In this document: in pieces, positions 10,231 to 19,682 of the stretch
Layout of the letters: every line of letters begins with the position of its first letter
Position numbering within the stretch: the first letter of the stretch is position 1
Source of the DNA: Chionoecetes opilio
Lineage: Eukaryota > Arthropoda > Malacostraca > Decapoda > Majidae
Assembly: GCA_016584305.1 (NCBI GenBank)
Contig: JACEEZ010007182.1
Span: 260,001-324,000, forward strand
Length of the DNA stretch: 64,000 bases
Direction of reading: 5' to 3'
Notes under the pieces: generated by a model
Database searches by the model: none
What the model saw: the letters and a program-made list of their open reading frames with translations, nothing else
What the model was told of the DNA's origin: nothing
Made by a program: the position numbers and the translations under genes

Positions 10231-10439
10231 TTAACCCCTAGAGGCCCAGAATGTAATTTCCTTTGTATTTGGCTACCATTAGACTTTTTTAATTAATATA
10301 AGCAATATTCTATAGATATGACCTGTTAATACCCTTGTCCACTAGCTAACTTGTTATATTCAGTTACTTTTCGTAGTTTTATGGCTAACAACAGACAATT
10401 TTATATAGCAAAGGAAAGATATGGGGGTGAAGGGGTTAA
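10231..10439 (+). mobile_element. TTAA-type MITE, copy 6
   Basis: TTAACCCCTAGAGGC to GGTGAAGGGGTTAA. Full length, in the intron between two PhyH exons. Its left end lies about 25 bp upstream of the exon ending at 10206. Confidence 0.85.
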
Positions 10440-10582
10440 TTCGGGTGTGACTCACGCCATCACGATCAAATGATATCTCCTCAGTTCAATTGTAAGCTAA
10501 CCTTTTGCACAAAAATAATAATAAAAAAATATAGAATAGAAAAATAAATCTATACAAAATCAATGTTAGATCAGACACTTAC

Positions 10583-10774
10583 GCTCTTCTTTTTGTCCTT
10601 CTTCCAGTCACCTTTCCATGTGGCCTCTGTGTTGGACTCAGCCTTGGCTTGAAATATTTGATCAAAGTCTTCACTCAATTCTGATACTTCCCCCTCGGTA
10701 AGAACATCCACCACAACATAGCCATTCTCTTTGTAGCATTTTTTCTGCTCAGTGGTTAAAAACTTCATGTTCAT
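10583..10774 (-). CDS. phytanoyl-CoA dioxygenase family protein, N-terminal exon
   Basis: On the minus strand an acceptor TCTTTGCAG (edge at 10779/10780) is followed by AAAAAATGAAC. The frame reads MNMKFLTTEQKKCYKENGYV and ends WKKDKKKS at donor AGC|GTAAGT. 'LT.EQ...Y.ENGY.VV' is the usual start of PhyH-family domains, so Met at 10774 is the likeliest start. However, an in-phase upstream exon (11977-12057) could add a leader. The four coding exons total about 275 residues, normal for the family. Confidence 0.85.
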
Positions 10775-10816
10775 TTTTTCTGCAAAGATATTAGAGGTAT
10801 CAAGAAGCCTGCCTCT

Positions 10817-10928
10817 ACACTTCATACTACTTTTACTACTTCTACTACTACTACTACTTCATACTACTACTACTACTACTACTACATACTACATACTACA
10901 TACTACATACTGCATACTACTACATACT
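10817..10928 (+). repeat. (ACT)n microsatellite
   Basis: CTACTACTA/TACATACTA repeats. The array resumes at about 11437-11475 beyond the element at 10929-11430, so that element inserted into the microsatellite. Confidence 0.8.
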
Positions 10929-11430
10929 CAGAGCTGGGCAGTATTTAAATACAATTGTATTTAAATACATTTGTGTATTTAGAAATGTATTTATAAATAC
11001 ATTGGTTGTCATGTATTTAAATACATTGTATTTAAATACATTTAATATAAAAATGTAAATACTTTTTTATCAGTTAATTTGGCCATAAACCCACCCAACT
11101 ATCTGGCAACCCTGATGTTACAGTGAACCAGGGTTTCCACTGGCAAGGAAATGTCCTGATTTCAAGGAAATTTAGGCCTGAGAAGGAAATTTCTAAGGAA
11201 ACCCAAAATCTAAGGAAATCCTAAGGAAATTCATTTTTTTCGGACATGTTAACATTTTTGTGTATTTAAAATGTATTTACAAATGTATCTAAATACAATT
11301 GATGTATTTAGTATTTAGTATTTAAATACACTCGTAAAATGTATTTAGTATTTAGTATTTAAATACATTTCTCCCATGTATTTAGTATTTAGTATTTAAA
11401 TACATTCAATGTATTTAGTGCCCAGCTCTG
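10929..11430. mobile_element. hAT-like MITE filled with TATTTAAATACA repeats
   Basis: Ends CAGAGCTGGGCA and TGCCCAGCTCTG are perfect 12-bp inverted copies. The outer interior is many imperfect copies of the self-complementary TATTTAAATACA. The centre has unrelated sequence with repeated AAGGAAAT motifs. The CAGAG...CTCTG ends recall hAT elements. Because it sits in a microsatellite, an 8-bp duplication cannot be read clearly. Confidence 0.65.
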
Positions 11431-11642
11431 TAAACATACTACATACTACTACATACTACTACTACATACTACTTATACTACTATACTTCATATAGTTTCC
11501 ATACAGCATGATACTTCAATACAATGGTAGTTTACATGTTACTGCTATATAACAGTATATTTAAGCTTATAAGCCTTCAATGTTGCTTAACTCTACATCA
11601 AAGGCATTCACAAATCTGATCTCTGAAACCTACATTACCAAC

Positions 11643-11712
11643 ATAAGAACATAAGAACATAAGAAAATAAGGAAGATACAAGAGGCCGCGAGACCTACAC
11701 GTGGTAATTCCT
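11643..11712 (-). mobile_element. CR1-like LINE, 3' tail only
   Basis: Inverted tail: ACATAAGAACATAAGAAAAT, then AGGCCGCGAGACCTACACGT. About 70 bp of the family's 3' end. Confidence 0.75.
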
Positions 11713-11870
11713 GTTCTATCACTTTAAACACCATCACTGCTCCACCATTATCAAGACACTCACACCATCACTTTAAACACCATCACTGCACCGCCATTAT
11801 CAAGACACTCACATCATCACTTTAAACACCATCACTTTAAACAACATCACTGCACCACCATTATCATAAA
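11713..11870 (+). repeat. short direct repeats (CACTTTAAACACCATCACTG)
   Basis: About three diverged copies of a roughly 55-bp unit containing CATCACTTTAAACACCATCA followed by CCATTATCAAGACACTCACA. Confidence 0.6.
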
Positions 11871-11976
11871 ATTCATTAACTTAAATTCAATATCTACCTC
11901 TAATACACATAAATCTGATTTCTGAAACCCACATTCCAACCAGAAAATCTTATTGATCTAACTAGTATCTATCTAC

Positions 11977-12057
11977 CTGTCATGTCAGCAGCCAAGAATT
12001 CCTCCACGGGCATGGCCACAAAAGTCTCCATGCATTCCTGTCCCTGTATTTTCTCCA
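11977..12057 (-). CDS. candidate upstream exon of the PhyH gene
   Basis: Minus strand: possible acceptor AATACAG (before GGACAGG) and donor GACAG|GTAGAT. The phase-0 reading GQECMETFVAMPVEEFLAA, then DMT, joins the next exon in frame (phase 1) to read ...DMTEKMNMKF. An alternative start would be the Met in CMETF. Against this, the acceptor lacks a pyrimidine tract and a TTAA MITE begins right at 12058, so the exon may be truncated or not real. Confidence 0.35.
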
Positions 12058-12269
12058 TTAATCCCTTGAGAGCCAGAACGTAATTTCCTTTGTAATTTGG
12101 GTACCATTAGACGATTTTAATGAATATAAGCAACATTTTATACATAATGACCTGTTTAGTGTCCTTGTCCAATAGCTAATGTGGTATATCAAGTGGCTCT
12201 TTGTAATCTTATGGCTAGCAACAGACGAGTTTATATAGCAAAGGAACATTCTGGGCGTGAAGGGGTTAA
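12058..12269 (+). mobile_element. TTAA-type MITE, copy 7
   Basis: TTAATCCCTTGAGAGCC to GGGCGTGAAGGGGTTAA. It abuts the candidate exon at 11977-12057 and would lie where that exon's polypyrimidine tract should be. Confidence 0.8.
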
Positions 12270-12375
12270 TCATATATCAGTAATCTATCAATCCAGGGAA
12301 GGTTATAGGGAAGAACAGGCTCAATGCAGATTTCCAGACCTCGGGCAAATTTGAGCTCATCTATAGAAAACAGTA

Positions 12376-14020
12376 AAGGTCTAGTTTGGGTTTCTTGGTT
12401 AGGTCTAGTTTGGGTTTCTTGGTTAGGTCTAGTTTGGGTTTCTTGGTTAGGTCTAGTTTGGGTTTCTTGGTTAGGTCTAGTTTGGGTGTCTTGGTTAGGT
12501 CTAGTTTGGGTGTCTTGGTTAGGTCTAGTTTGGGTTTCTTGGTTAGGTCTGGTTTGGGTTTCTTGGTTAGGTCTTGTTTGGGTTTCTTGGTTAGGTCTTG
12601 TTTGGGTGTCTTGGTTAGGTCTAGTTTGGGTTTCTTGGTTAGGTCTGGTTTGGGTTTCTTGGTTAGGTCTAGTTTGGGTGTCTTGGTTAGGTCTTGTTTG
12701 GGTGTCTTGGTTAGGTCTGTTGGGTTTCTTGGTTAGGTCTGTTTGGGTTTCTTGGTTAGGTCTAGTTTGGGTGTCTTGGTTAGGTCTTGTTTGGGTGTCT
12801 TGGTTAGGTCTAGTTTGGGTTTCTTGGTTAGGTCTGGTTTGGGTTTCTTGGTTAGGTCTAGTTTGGGTGTCTTGGTTAGGTCTAGTTTGGGTGTCTTGGT
12901 TAGGTCTAGTTTGGGTTTCTTGGTTAGGTCTGGTTTGGGTTTCTTGGTTAGGTCTAGTTTGGGTGTCTTGGTTAGGTCTTGTTTGGGTGTCTTGGTTAGG
13001 TCATTGGTTCTGGTAGTTTTTGGGTTTCTTGGTTAGGTCTAGTTTGGGTGTCTTGGTTAGGTCTTGTTTGGGTTCTTGGTTAGGTCTGGTTTGGGTGTCT
13101 TGGTTAGGTCTAGTTTGGGTGTCTTGGTTAGGTCTAGTTTGGGTTTCTTGGTTAGGTCTAGTTTGGGTGTCTTGGTTAGGTCTAGTTTGGGTTTCTTGGT
13201 TAGGTCTAGTTTGGGTTTCTTGGTTAGGTCTGGTTTGGGTTTCTTGGTTAGGTCTAGTTTGGGTTTCTTGGTTAGGTCTAGTTTGGGTTTCTTGGTTAGG
13301 TCTGGTTTGGGTTTCTTGGTTAGGCCTAGTTTGGGTTTCTTGGTTAGGTCTAGTTTGGGTGTCTTGGTTAGGTCTAGTTTGGGTTTCTTGGTTAGGTCTA
13401 GTTTGGGTTTCTGGTAGGTTAGTTGGGTTCTGGTAGGTTAGTTTGGGTTTCTTGGTTAGGTCTAGTTTGGGTTTCTTGGTTAGGTCTAGTTTGGGTTTCT
13501 TGGTTAGGTCTAGTTTGGGTTTCTTGGTTAGGTCTAGTTTGGGTGTCTTGGTTAGGTCTAGTTTGGGTTTCTTGGTTAGGTCTAGTTTGGGTGTCTTGGT
13601 TAGGTCTAGTTTGGGTTTCTTGGTTAGGTCTAGTTTGGGTTTCTTGGTTAGGTCTAGTTTGGGGTGTTCTTGGTCTTGGTTAGTTTTGGGTTTCTTGGTT
13701 AGGTCTAGTTTGGGTTTCTGGTTAGGTCTAGTTTGGGTGTCTTGGTTAGGCTAGTTTGGGTTTCTTGGTTAGTCTAGTTTGGGTTCTTGGTAGGCTAGTT
13801 TGGGTTTCTTGGTTAGGCTAGTTGGGTTTCTGGTTAGGTCTAGTTTGGGTGTCTTGGTTAGGTCTAGTTTGGGTGTCTTGGTTAGGTCTAGTTTGGGTTT
13901 CTTGGTTAGGTCTTTACTAGGTCCTTGGCTAGGTCTTGTAGTTTGGGTTTCTTGGTTAGGTCTTTACTAGGTCCTTGGCTAGGTCTTGGTTTGGGTTTCT
14001 TCGTTAGGTCTAGTCTGGGT
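12376..14020 (+). repeat. 24-bp minisatellite, about 65 units
   Basis: Tandem copies of GTCTAGTTTGGGTTTCTTGG plus TTAG (24 bp). The array includes variants with GTGTC for TTTC, and GTCTG or GTCTT for GTCTA. It is regular to about 13670 and then decays, with single-base losses. Because 24 is a multiple of 3, long repetitive frames (GLVWVSWL, LGFLVRSS) arise in two frames. They are not genes. Confidence 0.95.
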
Positions 14021-14035
14021 TTCAGGGAAGCTAAT

Positions 14036-14325
14036 CAGGCCGCCCGATTAGCTTCCCTCCCACCACTACGCACGCGCGGCAAATTTGTCCTCGTCCATTT
14101 TTACCCTAATTTTATGGTGATTTTCGTTTGAAACACATAATAACACGTCAGAATATCACCAAATGGATTATGGTCCTTGTGTAAAAATTTACCTATCGAC
14201 ATTGGTTACGTTACCTAACATAACTGGGGGGGGGGGGGGGCAGACCCCTCACTAGTCCACTAACCAAACCTGGACATTGGTTGCATAGCCTAACCTAAAG
14301 CAGGGATAAAGTACCGGGCTGGTAA
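14036..14325. other. unique spacer with a poly(G) run
   Basis: Short unique stretch with an 18-base G run at 14226-14243. A TGGTTRCRTWRCCTAACMTAA motif is repeated, which resembles degenerate AACCT. No gene. Confidence 0.5.
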
Positions 14326-14635
14326 ATTTCCAGATGAACACCGAACTTCCTTTGGTGGACGAAATAATTTTTTTCTGCTAAGTTTTGATGAGTTTTGAAT
14401 TAATTTGCTAACCGTTTCTGTCGCAAATCACTTTTTTTTTTTTTTTTTTTTTTTTTTTAGTAATTTGCAACAAAAATGCTAAAAAAATACAATTGAACCT
14501 AATCTTTAACTAAACCTAACCTTTACCTAACCTAACCTATACCTAACCTATACCTAACCTAACCTTTACCTAGGAAACTTTAAAAAAAAAAAAATTCTCA
14601 CAGAAACGGTTAGCAGATTACTTCTTTTTACTTTA
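14326..14635 (+). mobile_element. foldback element with telomere-like core, worn right end
   Basis: The left end AGATGAACACCGAACTTCCT and GCTAACCGTTTCTGTCGC match the elements at 22113-22385 and 15595-16790. After a poly(T) run comes an AACCT-rich tract (TTTACCTAACCTAACCTATA). A poly(A) run and the inverted GAAACGGTTAGCAGATTA follow. The far right arm is missing. Confidence 0.65.
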
Positions 14636-14689
14636 TATGTTTCTCTCTATTTAGTTTTATTTGATGGTTTAGTTTCAATAAGATTTATG

Positions 14690-15590
14690 TATATTAGGTG
14701 TCTTGCACGTGACGTCACAGCCCTTGTTGTGACTGCGACAGACGCGGCTTCAAGCCAAATGCCGCCCGTCGGAGCGAGCTGGAGGACCAACAAACTCCAC
14801 TTGCCGCCCGTGTTTGCCAGCTTATGGTAATTTTTCCCTACCAAATATGTTTATCAGTATAAAAGGTATACTGTTATCTTCGGAAATGCTTGTTCTGTAA
14901 TATTATCAAATAAAAAACCGTAAAACACAATAAAGAAAGGCCATTATGAGACTCAAGAAATATGCATGATTCACCAGCGCCAGCTCCCATTTAATATTTT
15001 GCGAGAAAATTTTTTACTTGGAGAATATCAATAGAAGCGGAATTTCATTAGCTTTCCATTGATATATTTCGTTATCTGATAAATGAATTAGAACCATGCA
15101 TAAATTAGCGTTAACTAAATAAATATCATCATGAAATCGGGTAATTTTTCCCGATTGATGAGGTTATTTATTTAGTTAACGCTAATTTATGCATGCTGCT
15201 AATTCATTTATCAGATAACGAAATATATCAATGGAAAACTAATGAAATTCCGCTTCTATAGATATTCTCCATGTAAAAAGTTTTCTCGCAAAATATTAAA
15301 TGGCGAAGTTTAATATAATATTAAGTTCATGCATATTTCTTGTCTCATAATGGCATTTATTTAGCGTATTTTACGGTTTTTTTATTTGATAATATTACAG
15401 AACAAGCATTTCCGAAGATAACAGCATACCTTTTATACTGATAAACATATATTTAGTAGGGGAAAATTACCATAAGCTGGCAAACACGGGCGGCAAGTGG
15501 AGTTTGTTGGTCCTCCAGCTCGCTCCGACGGGCGGCATTTGGCTTGAAGACGCTAGATCGTGACGTCAGTGCAAGACACCTATAGTTAGG
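14690..15590. mobile_element. giant ~0.9-kb palindromic (foldback) element
   Basis: The left arm (about 14696-15140) and right arm (about 15147-15588) are near-perfect inverted copies for roughly 440 bp. TTAGGTGTCTTGCACGTGAC faces GTCAGTGCAAGACACCTA. ACAAACTCCACTTGCCGCCC faces GGGCGGCAAGTGGAGTTTGT. The centre is GGGTAATTTTTCCCGATTGA. A few indels lie in the arms, for example around 14945-15000. No transposase is encoded. The minus-strand frame at 14647-14844 lies in the arm and is not a gene. Confidence 0.85.
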
Positions 15591-15764
15591 GATAATTTAT
15601 AGTTTCACCCAACCAACGATTTTCTGATGCGCCTTATGTTTTTCTGGTGTGTTTTTATGTGTTTTGAATGAATCTGCTAACCGTTTCTGACGCTATTTTT
15701 TTTTTTTTTTTTTTTTTTAGGTAAAGGTTACGTTTTTTTGTTTGTTTTTTAAAGTTAGGTAAGT

Positions 15765-15840
15765 AGGTTAGGTTAGGTTAGGTTAGGTTAGGTTAGGTTA
15801 GGTTAGGTTAGGTATGGGTTAGGTTAGGTATAGGTATAGA
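15765..15840 (+). repeat. interstitial (TTAGG)n telomere-like tract
   Basis: About a dozen near-perfect GGTTA units, the ancestral arthropod telomere motif, inside a foldback element rather than at a chromosome end. Similar AACCT tracts lie at 14500-14570, 16480-16575 and 22185-22230. Confidence 0.85.
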
Positions 15841-16070
15841 GGCCTCTTCCATTTGCGACATTTCATGAACCAGTTCACGAAACCCAAGAATTCAGGCGTT
15901 CCATTTGCGCACGAAAACCTAGGTCCAAGGCAAAGCGCGTAGTGACTCAGCATAACCCGTGAACTTTCTCTACCCACATCCATTGGTGGGTAGAATTTTC
16001 AGTTCATCCAGTTCGTAACAGAGAATGGCATGGCAGAAAGTTAAATAAACAGGGGAAGAGTTAACAAGTT
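15841..16070 (+). mobile_element. Harbinger-type MITE, one end only
   Basis: Begins GGCCTCTTCCATTTGCGACA and matches, inverted, the right arm of the element at 26015-27062 for about 170 bp (GCAAAGCGCGTAGTGACTCA and on). The other end is not found. It lies in the TTAGG tract. Confidence 0.65.
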
Positions 16071-16119
16071 TTGTTAACGAAGGAGACGAAGTGGAAGAGG
16101 ACCTATGAAGCGATAACGA

Positions 16120-16202
16120 CAACGGTCACAAGAAGAAGAAGAAGAAGGCCGCCGCTTTAAAATATGTCGGTCACAAGAAGAAGAAGAAGGCCGCCGCTTA
16201 TA
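16120..16202 (+). repeat. 43-bp tandem duplication
   Basis: CGGTCACAAGAAGAAGAAGA followed by AGGCCGCCGCTT occurs twice in tandem (16123 and 16168). Confidence 0.75.
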
Positions 16203-16325
16203 TGTTATATAGGTTAGGTTAGGTTTAGGTTAATTTTTTTGTTTTTTTTTCATTTTTGCAAAAAAAAAAAAAAATAAAAAATTGCGACAGAAACGGTTAG
16301 CAGATTCATTCAAAACACGGTAATA

Positions 16326-16434
16326 ATGGAGGAGAGTTTCACGTTCGTTTTCAGAGACACCAACTACTTTTTCTTGGCCTACAATAGGTGCTTGTTCTAA
16401 TGGTGCTAGTTTTATTTTGCGGAAAAAAAAAAAA

Positions 16435-16476
<42 letters not shown>

Positions 16477-16705
16477 AAACCTAACCTAACCTTATGTTTT
16501 AATGAAACCTAACCTAACCTAACCCAACCTAACCTAACCTTACAGGTTTTAAAGAAACCTAACCTAACCTTAACCACAAAATGTTTTTTTTTTTTTTTTT
16601 GGTTTGCGCAAAATAAAACTAGCACCATTAGAACAAGCACCTATTGTAGGCCAAGAAAAAGTAGTTGGTGTTTCTGAAAACGAACGTGAAACTCTCCTCC
16701 ATTAT
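16326..16705. mobile_element. foldback element with (AACCT)n core
   Basis: The arms are about 95 bp: TGGAGGAGAGTTTCACGTTC through GGTGCTAGTTTTATTTTGCG on the left, inverted as CAAAATAAAACTAGCACCAT through CTCTCCTCCATTA on the right. The core is a long poly(A), an AACCT-rich tract and a poly(T). It is inserted in the right arm of 15595-16790. Confidence 0.8.
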
Positions 16706-16821
16706 AACCCAAAACACATAAAAACACACCAGAAAAACATAAGGCGCATCAGAAAATCGTTGGTTGGGTGAAACTATAAATTAACCATAGTTAGGCATAC
16801 AGCCGATGCCCTATCCCTTAC

Positions 16822-16939
16822 CTGGCAGATGAGCGGTGATTCCAGCTGCAGCCACCACTCTGCACCGCTGTCTTGTGAAGCTGTTACCAGGGCAAGCAAT
16901 TCAAGGTTATGTTGCAGAGCCTTGGTGACGCAGCGCGGT
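16822..16939 (-). CDS. candidate 5' exon (possibly 5' UTR) of the PhyH gene
   Basis: Minus strand: a good donor TGCCAG|GTAAGG and an open frame (ALQHNLELLALVTASQDSG, then AEWWLQ). It ends in phase 0, which joins 11977-12057 in frame. There is no in-frame Met and a stop lies just upstream, so it may be a leader or part of another transcript. The recognisable domain starts only at 10774. Confidence 0.3.
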
Positions 16940-17266
16940 CTTGTTTGTGTTTGTAGCTATCATCTCAATTTCTCATATCAGCTATCACCACCACAAGGAC
17001 ACTGCTCAGTGCTCATATCTCCCTCGCATGCCACACAACACCACATGAACAGTTCGAAGCGCTCTCCCCAAAAGTCTATTTACTTTGGCTTTCAGAAGTG
17101 TATTAAAGCATATAAGAAGAACGATAAGGATGATAAAAAAAAAATTAAAACAAAGAAAGATATACAGTATAGGTAGCTACTACAGAAAATGTGAAGGAAC
17201 CAATCAGCTGTTTCAGATTAACAACAACAACAAGAGCATCCCCCGCCCAGCTGATCTGACGTGACC
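16940..17266. other. 5' flank of the Harbinger transposase
   Basis: Upstream of the plus-strand transposase start. A CAACAACAACAA run lies at 17220-17232. No TATA box or clear transposon terminus could be chosen. Confidence 0.4.
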
Positions 17267-18012
17267 ATGGCGGAAGTATTAAGTGGTCGGGAGCGCCAAC
17301 CTCGGCATTATCGTGCCAGAAAAGACTTCTTCAATGAACTAAGTGACAAGGAGCTCATCAAGAGGTACCGCTTGAACCGTGCTGGTATTCTGCACGTCAC
17401 GGATCTCGTACGAACCTCTGTTCAGAATGGAACCAGGAGGAGCCAAGCTCTGACTGCCGAGATGAAGATCATAATTACCTTGAATTTCCTGGCCACGGGC
17501 ACGATGCAGCACTGCAGCTGCGATGACCTGGGCGTGTCGCAGTCCACCATCAGCAGGGCCATCGCGGAGACACTGGACGCCCTATCCGATAGTGTCTTAC
17601 TGAGGCAGTACATCAAGTTCCCTGTTACTGCTGCTCAGGTGGAGAGAAAGAAGGGAGAATTTCAACCCATAGCTCATTTTCCTGGCGTGATTGGTGTCAT
17701 AGACTGTGTACATATCAGGATTTCAGCACTAAAGCAGCAAGATGCATCATTTCTCAACAGCAAAGGATACTACAGTATCAACATGCAGTTCATTTTTGAC
17801 GCCAACTGCAGGATAATCAATGTTCTTGCAAAGTGGCCTGGGTCCGTTCACGACTCGCGGATTTTCAATGAAAGTGGAGTAAAAAAACTGTTTGACAGGG
17901 ACATGGTGCCGGCAGGGTGCCACTTGTTAGGTGACGCAGACTACCCCTGTCATCAGTGCCTGCTGACGCCCTACACGCGACCTCAGCCAGGACCTCAGGG
18001 AAACTACAACAG
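17267..18012 (+). CDS. Harbinger (HARBI1-like) DDE transposase, exon 1
   Basis: Starts at ACCATGG, a textbook animal start context, and runs about 248 codons to donor CAACAG|GTTAGT. Order: an N-terminal region with [20 protein letters not shown], an HTH-like block ([17 protein letters not shown]) and then the DDE_Tnp_4 core. The core has [10 protein letters not shown] with the first catalytic Asp, [13 protein letters not shown] with the second, and [17 protein letters not shown]. In the active family the enzyme works with a Myb-like partner to cut and paste the element. Such a partner lies tail to tail at 19683-23072. The frame is uninterrupted, so the copy may be recent or may be a domesticated gene like vertebrate HARBI1. 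Confidence 0.9.
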
Positions 18013-18095
18013 GTTAGTCCTGGAAATGCTATCAGGGAAATACTCTACTATTGGACCATACTAGTCTGCATCATTGGGAATAGGGTTTCTGTAAA

Positions 18096-18285
<190 letters not shown>

Positions 18286-18630
18286 TCTAACTCGACTATA
18301 TTAGGGTCAAGGCTGTTTTGAGTTATAGCAAATATATTCATAATTGCTTCGGAAAATGTTTTTTAACCCTCAGAGTTCATTCTTATTTGTTGTTGACCAT
18401 CAACGGTCCTCTAAGTAAAGGAGAAATGTAAAAAATATTTGGTCAAATCAAGAGAAAATACAGATAGATGATGATCAACAATACAGTTGATGCCACGCCA
18501 GTCCTGGTGGTGGCTGTCCGAGCAATGACAATGAAGGCCTCGTAAAACTCAAGGGTTAAAAGACAGGCGAACAAGTAGTTTCCCTTCAGTAAAACACAAA
18601 TATAGGTCCTGTCTTCATATGTCATTCCAG

Positions 18631-18997
18631 GGCCCACAAGAAAATTTGGAGTGTGACGGAACGAGGGATTGATCAACTGAGACGCCGCTTTCGTGTTCTC
18701 CGTCAAGAAATAAGGCTGGAGCCAGTGTTGAAGGTGTGCAAAGTGGTAGAAGTTTGTGCTCTCCTCCACAACATCTGCATGGACATGGGCATCGGCATGC
18801 CGGCAGAAGACCATGATAACATATCTGCTGCTGCTGATGATGATGATGATGAGGAGGAGGAGGAGGAGGACGACGACGAGGAGGAGGAGGAGGAGGAGGG
18901 GGGTGTTGATCCTGGCGATGCCCTGCCGCCTGTTCCTGAGGCACACCTGGAGGACCTTCAATATCGAGATGGATTTTGCAATTTATATTTCAAGTAA
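18631..18997 (+). CDS. Harbinger (HARBI1-like) transposase, exon 2
   Basis: Acceptor GTCATTCCAG. The split codon joins exon 1 to read NYNRAHKKIWSVTERGIDQL, then RRRFRVL. This is the family's 'YN..H...R..IER.FG.LK.RF' segment and keeps the Glu that completes the DDE triad. CKVVEVCALLHNICMDMG is the usual C-terminal motif. An Asp/Glu-rich tail follows, then LEDLQYRDGFCNLYFK and TAA. Total about 370 residues against about 350 for HARBI1. A donor-like CAA|GTAAGT overlaps the stop, so a longer isoform is possible. Confidence 0.87.
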
Positions 18998-19227
18998 GTT
19001 GTATCAAAATACTGATTCTGCTCTCCAAGATTCAAAAAGTAAGAATCATAGTTCAAACAACCGTGAAAACTAATGGTTTCAATGCATAATTTTGTTCCTA
19101 GGTTACAAACTTGTGGATTTGTGGAGTCTTTCTTAATCATTTAATTGATATTCTAATTACAGCAATGATGAGTGAGAAGCCACTTTTGCAAAGGTGTTTT
19201 CTAGCAGTAAATCTATATACAGGTGAG

Positions 19228-19231
19228 ACTA

Positions 19232-19315
<84 letters not shown>

Positions 19316-19316
19316 T
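19228..19316 (+). repeat. (TA)n microsatellite
   Basis: TATATA run with two short interruptions, between the convergent transposon genes. Confidence 0.9.
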
Positions 19317-19682
19317 ATGTTCAGCAAGTGTAAAAATTCTCTAACAATTAAAGAGGAAAGTGAAAAAACATGAAACCAAGTTCACTTTTATTGTTTATTT
19401 CAGTTTTCTTATTTTGAAAGGCTGGTTCCATTTGAGGCAGTGAGATGACAAGTGGGATGATAGAGGAGCAAGCTAGATGTTGTGGGTGCGAGAAGGAAAT
19501 GCCTGATGATGTAGGACTACAATGTTAGGGAGAGTACCAGCAGGACTTACAATTACCTGTGTGGACATGTATAAGTGAAAACATTTGCTGTGGCCACCCC
19601 ATAGAGGAAACTCTGAGGAAGAGGCATTAGCAACAATAGAAAAGAAGCTTCCATGTTGATATGAGAAAAGCTAGTTTTTCCT
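19317..19682. other. spacer between convergent Harbinger genes
   Basis: Unique AT-rich sequence between the two 3' ends. It presumably holds both 3' UTRs. No frame supported. Confidence 0.4.

Larger units (their letters stand above)
15595..16790 (+). mobile_element. foldback element with (TTAGG)n core, itself invaded
   Basis: The left arm AGTTTCACCCAACCAACGAT...TGCGCCTTATGTTTTTCTGG faces the right arm CCAGAAAAACATAAGGCGCA...ATCGTTGGTTGGGTGAAACT. Inside each arm is CTGCTAACCGTTTCTG or its complement, then poly(T)/poly(A), then TTAGG-type repeats. Two other elements sit inside it (15841-16070 and 16326-16705). Confidence 0.75.

Noticed and set aside
12324..13754. Long repetitive frames (up to 230 codons of GLVWVSWL or LGFLVRSS) that look like a silk-like or structural protein
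   Set aside because: They arise from a 24-bp tandem repeat whose length is a multiple of three. Two frames are open at once, there is no start context, and single-base losses break them.
18443..18961. 172-codon minus-strand frame antisense to transposase exon 2
   Set aside because: It runs opposite the acidic Asp/Glu codon repeats of the real exon, whose splice phases and domain match are convincing.
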